50,000 bases of DNA. Origin: Chrysomallon squamiferum. Lineage: Eukaryota > Mollusca > Gastropoda > Neomphalida > Peltospiridae. Each line of letters opens with the position of its first letter. The first letter of the stretch is position 1. Below the pieces are notes generated by a model. The model had not been told where the DNA came from and searched no databases. It was given only the letters and a program-made list of their open reading frames with translations. A program made the position numbers and the translations under genes. Shown in pieces: positions 27,790-37,730 of the stretch. The stretch is from NCBI GenBank assembly GCA_012295275.1, contig CM022671.1, positions 7,206,227-7,256,226 of the forward strand, in the 5' to 3' direction.

Positions 27790-28215
27790 ATGACACAATC
27801 GTGTGAATTACGAATACAAGATGACGAAGAAAACCAGTCGATGGCTTCAAAAGACTTCTCAACGATCGCAGCGTAACGCGATTAAAAGACTCAGTTTGGG
27901 AATTGCGCCAAGTGCAGCTTTGTCGTCTGCGTTACTTGCCCCTGTTCTAGCGGTCCCGCCAAACACCGCACAGCGCCTCTCTTAAACGGCGTTAAATTCT
28001 GGCTACAAAGTGATAATCCTGGTTAACCTTGGCATTGTTCGGCAGTAAACTGATCAGCCACGTTAAAGATAATCAACGAGTCGACGCGACATTTTTTCAC
28101 AGTGTAAGCCTGAGATATGCTAAGCATGTTGTTTGTCGAATGTGCAAATGGAAAGCCAAATTAAATAGATTAAAATGCTTGACAAATAAAGCGAATAACA
28201 ACTTTTTGTAACATC
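27790..28215. other. CpG-rich unique block, function unknown
   Basis: The block has clearly more CG dinucleotides than its flanks and no simple repeat. It contains E2F-like strings (TTGCGCCAA near 27903; CCCGCCAAA near 27955) and GGTTAACC near 28021. Three short plus frames overlap (27803-27985, the 3' half of 27589-27876, and 28029-28211) but show no motif. It may be a promoter/enhancer or an exon of an unrecognised gene. Confidence 0.3.
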
Positions 28216-28515
28216 GGTTTTCATTACGTTTTTTAAGAAAAAAAAAGTGCAGTAGATTCGCGAGATGATGTACTTTGGGTGAAAATCGATTGATTTTCTG
28301 ACAAACTGAAGCAGATTAACACGAGAGCAGTCAATTAATTAATCAAAGAAACGAAAGATCTAACAAATCGGTCAGTAATAAATAAATAAATACTGACGAC
28401 ATATTAACCATCAGACAATATTAAAATTTAAAATACCAATAATATATTGAAAAAATTTAATTATATTGCTCTGAAATTATTTGTAACACTTGAAAAAAAA
28501 ACCCACAAAAGCAGC

Positions 28516-28552
<37 letters not shown>

Positions 28553-28636
28553 GAAATAATCATCATCATCGTCATCATTATTATGATCATCATAATCATC
28601 AAAAAACATTTCGCTCGGTAATTGATGTATTTTCGT
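28216..28636. other. unique sequence with (AAT)n and (ATC)n
   Basis: AAT units at 28517-28549 and ATC triplets at 28559-28600. No gene is seen. Confidence 0.6.
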
Positions 28637-28676
28637 AGTGGGCGTCGTTAAACATTCATTTATTTATTTATTCAAA
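28635..28676 (+). repeat. SINE-like 3' tail
   Basis: GGGCGTCGTTAAACATTCAT followed by TTTA repeats. From memory, a GGCGTTAAAC string running into ATTC/TTTA repeats is a common 3' end of molluscan retroposons. No tRNA-related head is visible upstream, so the copy would be truncated. Confidence 0.35.
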
Positions 28677-28951
28677 ATTTGGCAATACGTCTGAACATAT
28701 GTTTTCTGTCTGTGAGTTTTGCCTAGTCACGTGATAATATGACTTACTGTTTACGTGTGAAGATGTCACATTGCGTCTATTATTAGCATCGTTTCGTTAA
28801 ATTGCAAAACGTGCAGAAAAGAAGAAAATGTATTTGGCAACAGCAACACCACCAGATTTTTTTTTTATTTGGTTAATTTTGTTCTCGTGATTTTATTGTT
28901 AACTATAATTAAATTATTACTGTTTGTTTTCTGAAAAATGTATGTATGTAA

Positions 28952-28954
<3 letters not shown>
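28677..28954. other. unique AT-rich sequence
   Basis: No feature recognised. Confidence 0.6.
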
Positions 28955-28995
<41 letters not shown>

Positions 28996-29121
28996 ATCAT
29001 TTATATTGTAGAACAACTATAATAACAATTATCATCACACTTATTTTATCATCAACATTATCATCATCACCATTATGAACAACATTATTAAATTCATTAT
29101 TATTATTATTATTACTATTAC

Positions 29122-29187
<66 letters not shown>
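28955..29187. repeat. (TG)n and (ATT)n microsatellites
   Basis: (GT)20 at 28955-28994, ATC-rich triplets at 29030-29075, and (ATT)n at 29095-29187. Confidence 0.93.
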
Positions 29188-29809
29188 GGTTGTCATTGCT
29201 GTTATTGTTGTTGTTATTATCGATAAAAAAAAAAAAAAAAAGGACTGCAGACAGATGTATCTTTGACCAGATAAATAAACAAATCTAAAATGAGCCACAA
29301 TAAGAAAAAGAGAAGGAGAGAAAAAAAAAGGTAGTTTAAACTTTACATTAAGTTCAAGCTCGCCTGTGCTGGAAACAAATACCACGAGAAAGTGATAAAA
29401 TACCAGAAGACAGGTTAGACAGAAGAGAAACAATACTGACCACATTTAGTCAACGTACATTAGTTCTCGCTTGGAAACCGACATCGGTGTACGAACTCAT
29501 TACCTTAGAGAGATAAATTTGAAGTAAAGCGTCATCTGGGCCATGCAAACAGTGAAATTTAAACAGCTGAAAATAAAATGAAATGAAACAGCTATTGTTT
29601 TAGATTTTATACTAAGGCTATTTGACCGTTTATCGGGCTTCCAGAAAATCGGTTTTAGAAATGCATTAATTATGTATCTGTTAAATACAATTTTGTTCCT
29701 TTACTTTTAATTTTTTTTTTTTTTTTTTTGTTACCGAATAAACGGTTCTATGCTGTTTAGAATATTTCTTGTGTAGTATATATTCTGTGTGTAGAGGTGA
29801 CTGTAAACC

Positions 29810-29816
<7 letters not shown>
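29188..29816. other. unique sequence, no gene seen
   Basis: A run at 29225-29241 and T run at 29711-29729. The 134-codon minus frame at 29041-29445 is hydrophobic and half repeat. Confidence 0.55.

Positions 29817-29881
<65 letters not shown>
29817..29881. repeat. (AG)n microsatellite, 65 bp
   Basis: An uninterrupted AG array. Confidence 0.97.
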
Positions 29882-29884
<3 letters not shown>

Positions 29885-30689
29885 TTGCAGTGCGCTATTT
29901 TCTAGAAACCTAACCATAACAAACAAAAAACGAAAATTGAAAAAAATAAGATACCTTCAAAAAAATATCAGTAACGTAGACATGCATTAGGTGTACTCAC
30001 AAATGTGTAAATTGTTAGTTAGATGTCTGCTTTTAAATTAAAGATCAACACAACATGCAGCAAATGCACGTGAAGAACGAGAAATTACAAATACGACTGA
30101 AAGGTCATTCAAACAGTGGAACAGGCGAAGAACATTTGATATTAACTGTACTGAAACAAAATGTTTTATAATTTCACGAGTCACGTTTAAAGTAATAGAA
30201 ACAAACGGGTTTTTTTTAAGTTTTTAAATGAAATAAAGAACTGAGCTAAAGCTGAATATATATAGACAGATAACAGCTAATTCGTGGTTTTATAATCTCT
30301 ATAAAATATTTGTTCTTTAAGAACCAATATCGAGAGATGAACCCAGAATCTTGGGGTTGATGATGCTTTAGGAATGAGTAGGTTTCCAAAACAATATGTA
30401 AATGTTTTTAATTTGAACTTATAAATTTGACAGGATGACTGAAAGAGAGAGAGAGACTGATCTGTTTATTGTGAACTGTTTCAAACTGACAAGTACTTGT
30501 GCCTTTTTATTTCCAATTACGGCATCAATCAGTTTAGAGAGCTTAAGCTATTCATGATTTGCGATTTTACAGCGTGTGATTACAGCCTTAATCCCAGTAT
30601 TTTTAAAACATCACATTATCGTCATCTACGATTTAATACAAGAAACTTGCAGTGTTAAGTCGTATGTGTAATCACAACATCTTATTGTT
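29882..30689. other. unique AT-rich sequence with a possible SINE remnant
   Basis: On the minus strand near 30352-30330 there is TCTGGGTTCATCTC, close to a tRNA B box but with one key mismatch. Otherwise nothing is recognised. Confidence 0.4.
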
Positions 30690-30780
30690 TATTTATTTTT
30701 CATTCTTCATCTCAAAGATTCGATCTGAGAACCTTGTAATCTTAAATCTGACATCTTCTTAATCAGTGCATCTACAAGAC
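30690..30780 (-). mobile_element. tRNA-derived SINE head (fragment)
   Basis: On the minus strand TAGATGCACTGATTAAG (30774-30758) resembles an A box. AGATCGAATCT (30726-30716) contains GATCGAATC, an exact match to the RNA polymerase III B-box consensus GWTCRANNC. The roughly 35-nt spacing suits a tRNA-like promoter. It does not fold into a full cloverleaf that I can draw and is followed by A-rich AAATAAATAAAC, so a SINE remnant is more likely than a tRNA gene. Confidence 0.45.
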
Positions 30781-30870
30781 TGTGATCATTATTTCTCTAC
30801 TTTGCAACAAAGAAAATTATCACAGAAAGTGAGTTATACACACGCACATTGACGTGTCCCGTTTGTTTGT

Positions 30871-31155
30871 TCAAACCCAACACAGCTGAAACTTGATGAC
30901 GCTCAGTTCCTCCTCTTCTGACAAGTTGTAAAGAGTCAATGGTAAAGACAACATGATGATGGTCCTTTGTGCACTGTTATCCCGGTATTCTGTGTCGGTA
31001 AGCCTGTCTGATTGTTCAGTCTTTGTTAACAGCGTCTGTGGACTGACTAGCACTGTTCTGTGAATGCTGATCAGATGTTGAAACAAAGCGTGTCGTGACG
31101 GGCGAGTTGGTTTCGCTGTTGTTGTTTTGCAGTGTGTACAAACACACTCAGCTTA
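30871..31155 (-). CDS. uncertain open frame, about 94 codons without a start ATG
   Basis: The frame is open from a stop near 31156 to the TGA at 30871. Translation is non-repetitive and balanced: CVCTHCK near the start, TEQSDRLTDTEYRDNSAQRT in the middle, LYNLSEEEELSVIKFQLCWV at the end. There is no ATG until late in the frame, so it would have to be an internal or terminal exon, but no good acceptor is visible at its 5' edge. An alternative frame in the same block is also partly open. I do not recognise the protein. Confidence 0.2.
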
Positions 31156-31602
31156 ATTACTTCACTTGTTACTATTCGGTTTCATTCCAAGTCCTTTCTT
31201 CTTCTTTTATTTATTTTTATTTTTATTTTTTTTTTTTTTCGTCGTCTTCATTTTTCTTTGTCTATATTTTTCTGTTCTTTTTTTTATTTTTTTACTTTTT
31301 GTTTCATTGCTTCTAAAAAAAAAAATATATATATATATATATTTATTTAGCGAAACACAAATTTCAGTTTTAAGAAATTACACGGATATTAATTTTTTTT
31401 TTTTTAAATAAGAAAAGTAAGCATAAAAAATGTTTGCTCTCTATTTTATTCTTTCATTCAAAAGCAAAAGATAATTTAATCAGCTTAAGATAAAGTGTTT
31501 TTATAAAGACAATGAAAACATTTATTGAACTAAACTTTCTTGTATTCTTCCAGATTTATTTTTAGCAATCACTAATAAAAATAAAAATAATAACAAGCAG
31601 AA
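31156..31602. other. T-rich low-complexity sequence
   Basis: Poly-T and (TA)n near 31205-31345. The Phe-rich frames are artefacts. Confidence 0.7.
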
Positions 31603-31796
31603 GAAAAAGAAGAAGAAGAAGAACAACAACAACAACAACAATAATAATATTAATAAAAATAATAATAATAATAAAGTTTTAGAAAAAAAAAACATTTTAT
31701 CCTCTTACTACTATTGCTATCATAATCATTCTTCTTCTTCTTCTTCTTCTTATTATTATTATTATTATTATTATAATTATTATTATTATTATTATT

Positions 31797-31831
<35 letters not shown>
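31603..31831. repeat. paired triplet arrays: AAG/AAC/AAT then TTC/TTA/TTG
   Basis: AAG, AAC and AAT units (31603-31674) are followed 60 bp later by TTC, TTA and TTG units (31733-31831). Each block on the left can pair with a block on the right. Confidence 0.9.
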
Positions 31832-31833
<2 letters not shown>

Positions 31834-32249
31834 TCAAAGAAAGTTATGTTTTAATTTAATTTATTCAGATATCAATTAATAGTTTTAATATCGTTCTAAA
31901 ATTTTTACTTTCAACAGAAATAAAATAAAAGAGAAGGAAGCCTCGTATTTGAAACAACAGTTGTATCTGAATCCATGTAAAACACAGAAAACAACACGTA
32001 ACAACAACACGTAACAACAACACGTAACAACAACATAACAACAAGTTTGTATGTGTTAACGTTTAGGGTTATTAACATATGTAGCAAATATGGTGAAGTT
32101 ACCATGTGTCAAATTTTTTATATATATATATATATATACACAGACAGAGAGAGTCACAGAAACAAAATAAATTATTAAAAAATGTAGAAGTATGGTAACT
32201 CAGTCTTTAAAGAGTCTTATACACATTAACACTTAAGCAACGATTATTA
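31832..32249. other. AT-rich sequence with a 13-bp tandem triplet
   Basis: CAACACGTAACAA is repeated three times, with a partial fourth copy, at about 31992-32042. (TA)n lies at 32119-32137. No gene is seen. Confidence 0.6.
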
Positions 32250-32404
32250 AAGGTTCAGGATCCTGAATATGAAATTTAAATGCAATTTGTGTTTAGACTT
32301 AAATTCTCTTATGTGGATATATCCATATATTCCAAAATCTGAAAAATTCCGAAATCCAGAATACTTTCGGTCCCAAACTTTTCGGATAAGGGATTCTTGG
32401 TCTG
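32250..32404. mobile_element. pogo/Tigger-like MITE, 155 bp
   Basis: The right end read on the minus strand starts CAGACCAAGAATCCCTTATC and continues CGAAAAGTTTGGGACC. The left end starts AAGGTTCAGGATCCTGAATA. The two ends align as imperfect terminal inverted repeats (ATCC, GAAA and flanking bases in register). Both are flanked by TA (32248-32249 and 32405-32406), the target duplication of Tc1/mariner/pogo elements. From memory the interior (CCAAAATCTGAAAAATTCCG, GGTCCCAAACTTTTCGGATA) closely resembles Tigger-type vertebrate elements. It has no coding capacity. The 75-codon minus frame across it is fortuitous. Confidence 0.6.
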
Positions 32405-32406
32405 TA

Positions 32407-32868
32407 TTACTAATAATAACAAACATTAGATAAATAGTTAAGACTGCGTCCAAAACGGAGTATGCCATTTCCATAACATTAATACCTGTCTGAAAAGATT
32501 AATTAATTAATTTGAAGATAAACCTTTCATGTTATCAACTTTTGATATAAGTTATATTATAAATTTAAAACGAAAACAAACTTCACAGTTATTGTTATTA
32601 TTGTTATTATTAATAATATAGGACTAAGCGCGAAATGACTTTTTGTACAAATCATCAAATCATTATAAGAGTTATTCCCCTTGAACTGGCTTTCTTTTAA
32701 ATGCTATGTAATAACGCACGCATTTGCATAAAAGATGAACTTGTTTCTTCATTTTCTTCATTGTTGTTGTTGCTGCTGCTGATGATTATTCTTGATGCTG
32801 TTGCTCTTGTTGTTGTTGTTATTATTATTATCTGGATTAGAATATTTCCTTTAATTATCATTATTATA
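32407..32868. other. AT-rich sequence, no gene seen
   Basis: Contains AGTTATTCCCCTT at 32670-32682, shared with 12205-12217, and GTT/GCT triplets at 32761-32830. Confidence 0.55.
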
Positions 32869-33663
<795 letters not shown>

Positions 33664-33731
33664 TCTCTCTCTCTCTCTCTTTGTATTTCTGCTCCTCTCC
33701 CTTTCTCTGTTTTTCTCCATATGTGCTTCCT

Positions 33732-33780
<49 letters not shown>

Positions 33781-33800
33781 TCTCTCTCTTCTCTCTCTCT

Positions 33801-33831
<31 letters not shown>

Positions 33832-33856
33832 GTTTCCCTCTCTCTCTCTCTCAATA

Positions 33857-33889
<33 letters not shown>

Positions 33890-33910
33890 CTGTTTCCCTG
33901 TCTCTCTCCC
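33664..33910. repeat. compound (TC)n/(TCTA)n microsatellite
   Basis: TC-rich sequence with TTC and TCTTC interruptions to about 33852, TCTA units at 33857-33889, then C-rich sequence. All three overlapping Leu/Ser frames are artefacts. Confidence 0.93.
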
Positions 33911-34019
33911 TCCCTCCCCATTTACACATGCAGCTTCATTATTTTTCCTTTCTTCTATCGGGTCCATAATCATAATAATCATTATAATTATTACGCTAAT
34001 AATAATCAGAAGTTCGAGC

Positions 34020-34260
34020 CAGTTTTACGTTCTGTTCTGAGCTTTGAACTTCGACTCACTCGCGTCCCGCCGCACTCTTCTTCGCCTCTTTGCCGCTCAC
34101 GTAAATAAACAAACAATACACAAAGTTATGATCAGCGCATAATAACAGACTGATAACTGATCTGCTCCGTCTGAGACCACGCCCAGAAACATCTTATCTC
34201 TTGCTTGTCGGTTTTAGTTATCTCAATTCTCCGCGACCACACAGACAGTTAAACACTCTT
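34020..34260. promoter_or_regulatory. candidate cis-regulatory block with GATA sites
   Basis: This unique, CpG-containing block has CTGATAACTGATC near 34150, CTTATCTC near 34194 and GTTATCTC near 34216 (three WGATAR matches in 75 bp), plus ACCACGCCCA near 34176 (KLF/Sp-like). No open frame of note. The regulatory function is an inference from motif density. Confidence 0.3.
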
Positions 34261-34439
34261 AAAATCTTAGTTTTTTACCTTTAGCAAGAAAAAAAAAAAA
34301 TTAATAATATATATATATATGTATATTATTTTTTCTTCCTAAAGGTACAAAATAAGGCTTTAAGTTGTATAAAGATGTGTGTATGTATATGTATAAAAGA
34401 TGTAAAGGTATCTTGAAGGAATGTTCGCATTGTTTGCGG

Positions 34440-34859
34440 ATGAATTGCAGTTCATGCCTTTTCTCGCGAGAAGATGATTAACGAGCAGGATTTCGAGTAT
34501 TGTATAATTACCCTCCTCGCCGTTTCGTTTTTTTTTCTTTTCTTTCTGTCTCTGTCTCTTTCTCTCTTTCTCTCTCTGTTTTCTTTTCACTCTCGCAGAG
34601 AACGAAATCCACACCAGATGACAAGTGGGACCGCCACAGAAGACGGAGGAGATTAACAAGTAACGCGACCCCGTCATCACCTCCTTCCACCCCCACCCCA
34701 CCCCCCCACCACCCACACCACACACACATACCCACCCACACCCACCCACCCACAGTCCAGTTCCTTTTGATTCAAACTGAGTTAATCTTTGCCCCGCAGC
34801 TTTGCAGTATTAAAGAAACCTTTCAGGAACTGAATGGATTTTTCTCCTCGTCTGCTTAG
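34440..34859 (+). CDS. possible exon downstream of a strong polypyrimidine tract (uncertain)
   Basis: A long pyrimidine tract (34527-34595) ends in CTCGCAG at 34600, an excellent-looking splice acceptor. The following frame reads RTKSTPDDKWDRHRRRRRLT, then a Pro/His/Thr stretch from the C-rich repeat, then LCSIKETFQELNGF before TAG at 34859. I do not recognise the product. The Pro/His part is simple-repeat translation. A weak donor (GTAACG) after the Arg-rich segment would give a short exon instead. The upstream half of the open frame (Phe/Ser/Leu) is surely non-coding. Pyrimidine tracts are common here as microsatellites, so the acceptor may be fortuitous. Confidence 0.2.
34687..34754 (-). 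other. G-quadruplex-forming tract (C-rich on the plus strand)
   Basis: The minus strand contains GGGTGGGTGGGTGTGGGTGG (from about 34753) and a second run of five- to six-G blocks near 34710-34688. Both satisfy the G3+ N1-7 G-quadruplex pattern. This is the only such tract in the window. Confidence 0.8.
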
Positions 34860-35100
34860 CGAGGATTAAGTAACGCGGTTTTTTTAAGCACCGCGGATGT
34901 CTCCTGACTTATTGTCGCGGGATTAACGACGTTATCGTTTTCATCCCCATCGGCCACAACGTCCCCGTGTTCGGGTATTGCTTGATACGTAGGTGTGAGT
35001 GTAAGTAAAAATGGTGATACACAATATATACGACGTTTGTGTTATTTCACGCTGTAGGGAGCTCAGTGATAATATTTATCTTGTCGTCGTCGTCTTAATA
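34860..35100. other. CpG-rich unique block
   Basis: It continues the GC-richer island 34.4-35.1 kb (for example TTGTCGCGGGATTAACGACG). No supported open frame. It may be a promoter-associated CpG block. Confidence 0.3.
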
Positions 35101-35630
35101 CTAATCGTTTATTTTCCTCTGTGTTTGTGTGTAAAAAAAAAAAGGCGAAGAGACAGACCACCGTAGTCGTCGTTGTGAAGTGAGTGTAGTCGTATAACGT
35201 TTCTTCTGTGCCGCTCTGTGTCGAAGGTGGGTGAGAAGAAGAAGAAGACGTATTTTATTTAACGACGAACTCAACACGCTTTTAATTTGCATTTATATGG
35301 ACTCAAGCAAATGGCTTAAAGACCACACATAAAAAAAAAAAAAAAAAAAAACTATTAAAAAAAAGAAGTAAAAAGAAAAAAAGGAGTGAGAATGGAATGT
35401 CTTTTTTCATAAAAAGGTTGTTTTAAAAGTACTTTTCCAAAAGACAAACAGATTTGAACGAAGTGATGTATTGATTTTATTATAAACCTAAATTATATAA
35501 TTTCGCATGTATTTGTTTTAAAAATTTTGTTGTTGCCGATATTTTCGTAAATTCAGCTACTAAAACAATAACTGATGAAGATATGAAACTGGAATGGAGA
35601 GATAGAGAGAGCAAAGAGTGCGTGTGCGGG

Positions 35631-35633
<3 letters not shown>
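35101..35633. other. unique sequence with A runs
   Basis: A runs at 35134-35143 and 35331-35350; AAG triplets near 35236. No gene is seen. Confidence 0.55.

Positions 35634-35664
<31 letters not shown>
35634..35664. repeat. (TG)n microsatellite
   Basis: About 15 TG units. Confidence 0.95.
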
Positions 35665-35666
<2 letters not shown>

Positions 35667-36009
35667 TATCTGTCTGCTTCTTTCTTTTTGTTTGTTTGCA
35701 TCTACAGACAGACAGAGCTCTGTAACCATACACGAAATAAATTCTAGAAATCAAAGAAATAGACATGAAATTATCAAACAAAACAAACCAAACAAACAAA
35801 CAACAACCAGCATCCATTTTTCACCCTACCCATTTCCACCACCTTCTGCCCAGACCAAAACACGCACACCCACATCTCACAGGTTGAACTGCTTCTCTAT
35901 CTTTTTGTAGCCAAATGTCGGAACGATAAATTTCCATGCTATCTCGACCCCTACAAAGCCAGATCGGCATAAAACTAACACTCACAGATCACAAATAAAT
36001 TTTCTTGCG
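35665..36009. other. unique sequence, no gene seen
   Basis: Non-repetitive apart from AAAC units near 35776-35805; no supported exon. Confidence 0.55.
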
Positions 36010-36100
36010 CGCGTACCTGCACGTGGCATGAGGTCAAGTAACCGGGGCGTGTCCAGACCCCGTGTTCCTGTGACCGATAAGATATTATTTAACTGAAAAC
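36010..36100. promoter_or_regulatory. candidate cis-regulatory cluster
   Basis: CACGTGG E-box, TGAGGTCAAG (nuclear-receptor half-site), GGGGCGTGTCC (KLF/Sp-like) and CGATAAGAT (GATA) fall within 80 bp of unique CpG-containing DNA. The role is inferred. Confidence 0.3.
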
Positions 36101-36989
36101 CTATCCCAGAATTCACAGGACTCGCCGAGAATGGTATGTTGATTGTCTAATCTGAAACCGAAAGTTACAACGAACAATAAACATAAAAAGCCCTGCAAAA
36201 AATTCTTTAGATATGCACCTGTAGTTTTATTATTAGAAATGCAATCGGGGTTTTTTTTGGTTTTTTTATATGAATCTCTGTATGCTGGAAGATTGTTTAT
36301 GGATTGGCGTTATCTGTTTGTCTGTTTATCTATCTGTCTGCTGTATGATTGTCTATTAGTCTGACTGTCTGACTGGCTGTTAATCTATCTGAATATATGT
36401 CTCTGTCTGTCTGTCTGCCTTACATATGTGTGTGATTTACTAACGCCTGTGGCCTATTTATATACAGCAATAAAAATGTGTCTGTATGTCTAATTGTGTG
36501 TGCGTGTTTGTATGTAGATATGAACGTATACACACACACACACACATACTAAATATGCATACATATGTTCGTACAAAAACACACACACGGACGCACAATC
36601 ACATACTGGCACATTTGCGTTGTTATATTCCTGTCCTTGACAGTGCTGTAAAACATCAAAGGTTAATTGTCTTGTTGTTGTTGTTGTTTTTAATTTTCAG
36701 TAAAGGTTTCCGTCATTTTATAGACGTTCCTGAATCTATAGGTCTACAGGTATATATACTCTTTTCATTTTGCTTTCTTATTTCACTGGACATCACTGGT
36801 ATCATATTTTATGGTTACACCGTTCTGAATGTAATCAAATTTTCGCATCAAATGACCACGTACAAGCCAAAAGATAGAGTGTAGACACTAAACTGTTATT
36901 TTATGATAAAATACATTTTAACAAAATATCAAAGGCAATTATTATTAAATTTCTTTTCCACGTACACCCAATAAATAAGCCACAGAAAT
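36101..36989. other. AT-rich sequence with TCTG and CA repeats
   Basis: TCTG-type units at 36310-36420 and CA units at 36530-36590. The 132-codon plus frame 36486-36884 is partly repeat-derived and has no recognisable domain. Confidence 0.5.
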
Positions 36990-37160
36990 CTTTTTTTTTT
37001 TTTTTTTTTTTTTTTCGGTTTGTCGAAGGGGAGACAGCTGTCTGTACAGGGCCGCACCGACCTATGCCCGGGCCCCTTTTACCCCCTACAACAGCAAATC
37101 ACACTGTCTCAGCAAACACAGTGACAGAGCATCAACCTACCCAGCCTTAGGACAAAAATA
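36990..37160 (-). mobile_element. possible retroposon 3' end with poly-A tail
   Basis: On the minus strand a markedly GC-rich segment (GGGGCCCGGGCATAGGTCGG at about 37077-37058) runs through CAGACAGCTGTCTCCCCTTC and CGACAAACCG into A26 at 37015-36990. A GC-rich body ending in a long A tail in AT-rich DNA suggests a retroposed copy such as a 5'-truncated LINE or SINE. I see no reverse transcriptase or tRNA boxes. Confidence 0.35.
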
Positions 37161-37249
37161 CTTCCTCGGTATATTACAGCTTTAGATCACTGGTTTTTCT
37201 TCTTACTCAGTGCCCCTTTTCAAATGCTTTTGAAGGCTGGCACCAGTAT

Positions 37250-37730
37250 AATATTTTTCACTATTAAGACAGTATTGTAGTTTGCTATATCAAAACAGTG
37301 TCGCATTTTGCTCTGTCAAAAACAATTAAGCATTTTGCTCTGTTAAAACAGTAAAGTATTCTGCCCTATTAAAACTATATAGTATTTTGCTCTATCAAAA
37401 GAGTACAGCATTTTGGCCTATTAACACATAGTATTTTGCTATATCAAAACAATATGGCATTTTGCTCTATTAAACAGTGTCGCATTTTGCTCTGTCGAAA
37501 ATAACTAAGCATTTTGTTCTATTAAAACAGTAAAGTATTTTGCTGCATTAAAAACAATAAGGTATTGTGTTCTATTAAAACTGTATGGCATATTGCTTTG
37601 TTAAAGTACTATAGCATTTTGCTCTGTTAAAAACAGTGCAACACATTGCTCTATATAAAACAGTATAACACATTGCTCTATATAATACGGTATAGTATTT
37701 TGACGTGTAAAATAGTACTGTATTCTGACC
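37250..37730. repeat. 26-bp minisatellite, about 18 copies
   Basis: Diverged tandem units of 25-28 bp contain GCATTTTGCTCT, then ATTAAAACAGT, then A/G-rich spacing. The units drift from GTATTTTGCTATATCAAAAC at the left to CACATTGCTCTATATAAAAC at the right. The age is clearly greater than that of the 23-bp array at 13.5 kb. Confidence 0.9.

Noticed and set aside
32247-32474. 75-codon minus frame beginning MEMAYSVLDAV.
   Set aside because: Two thirds of it lies across the MITE at 32250-32404 and it has no family features.
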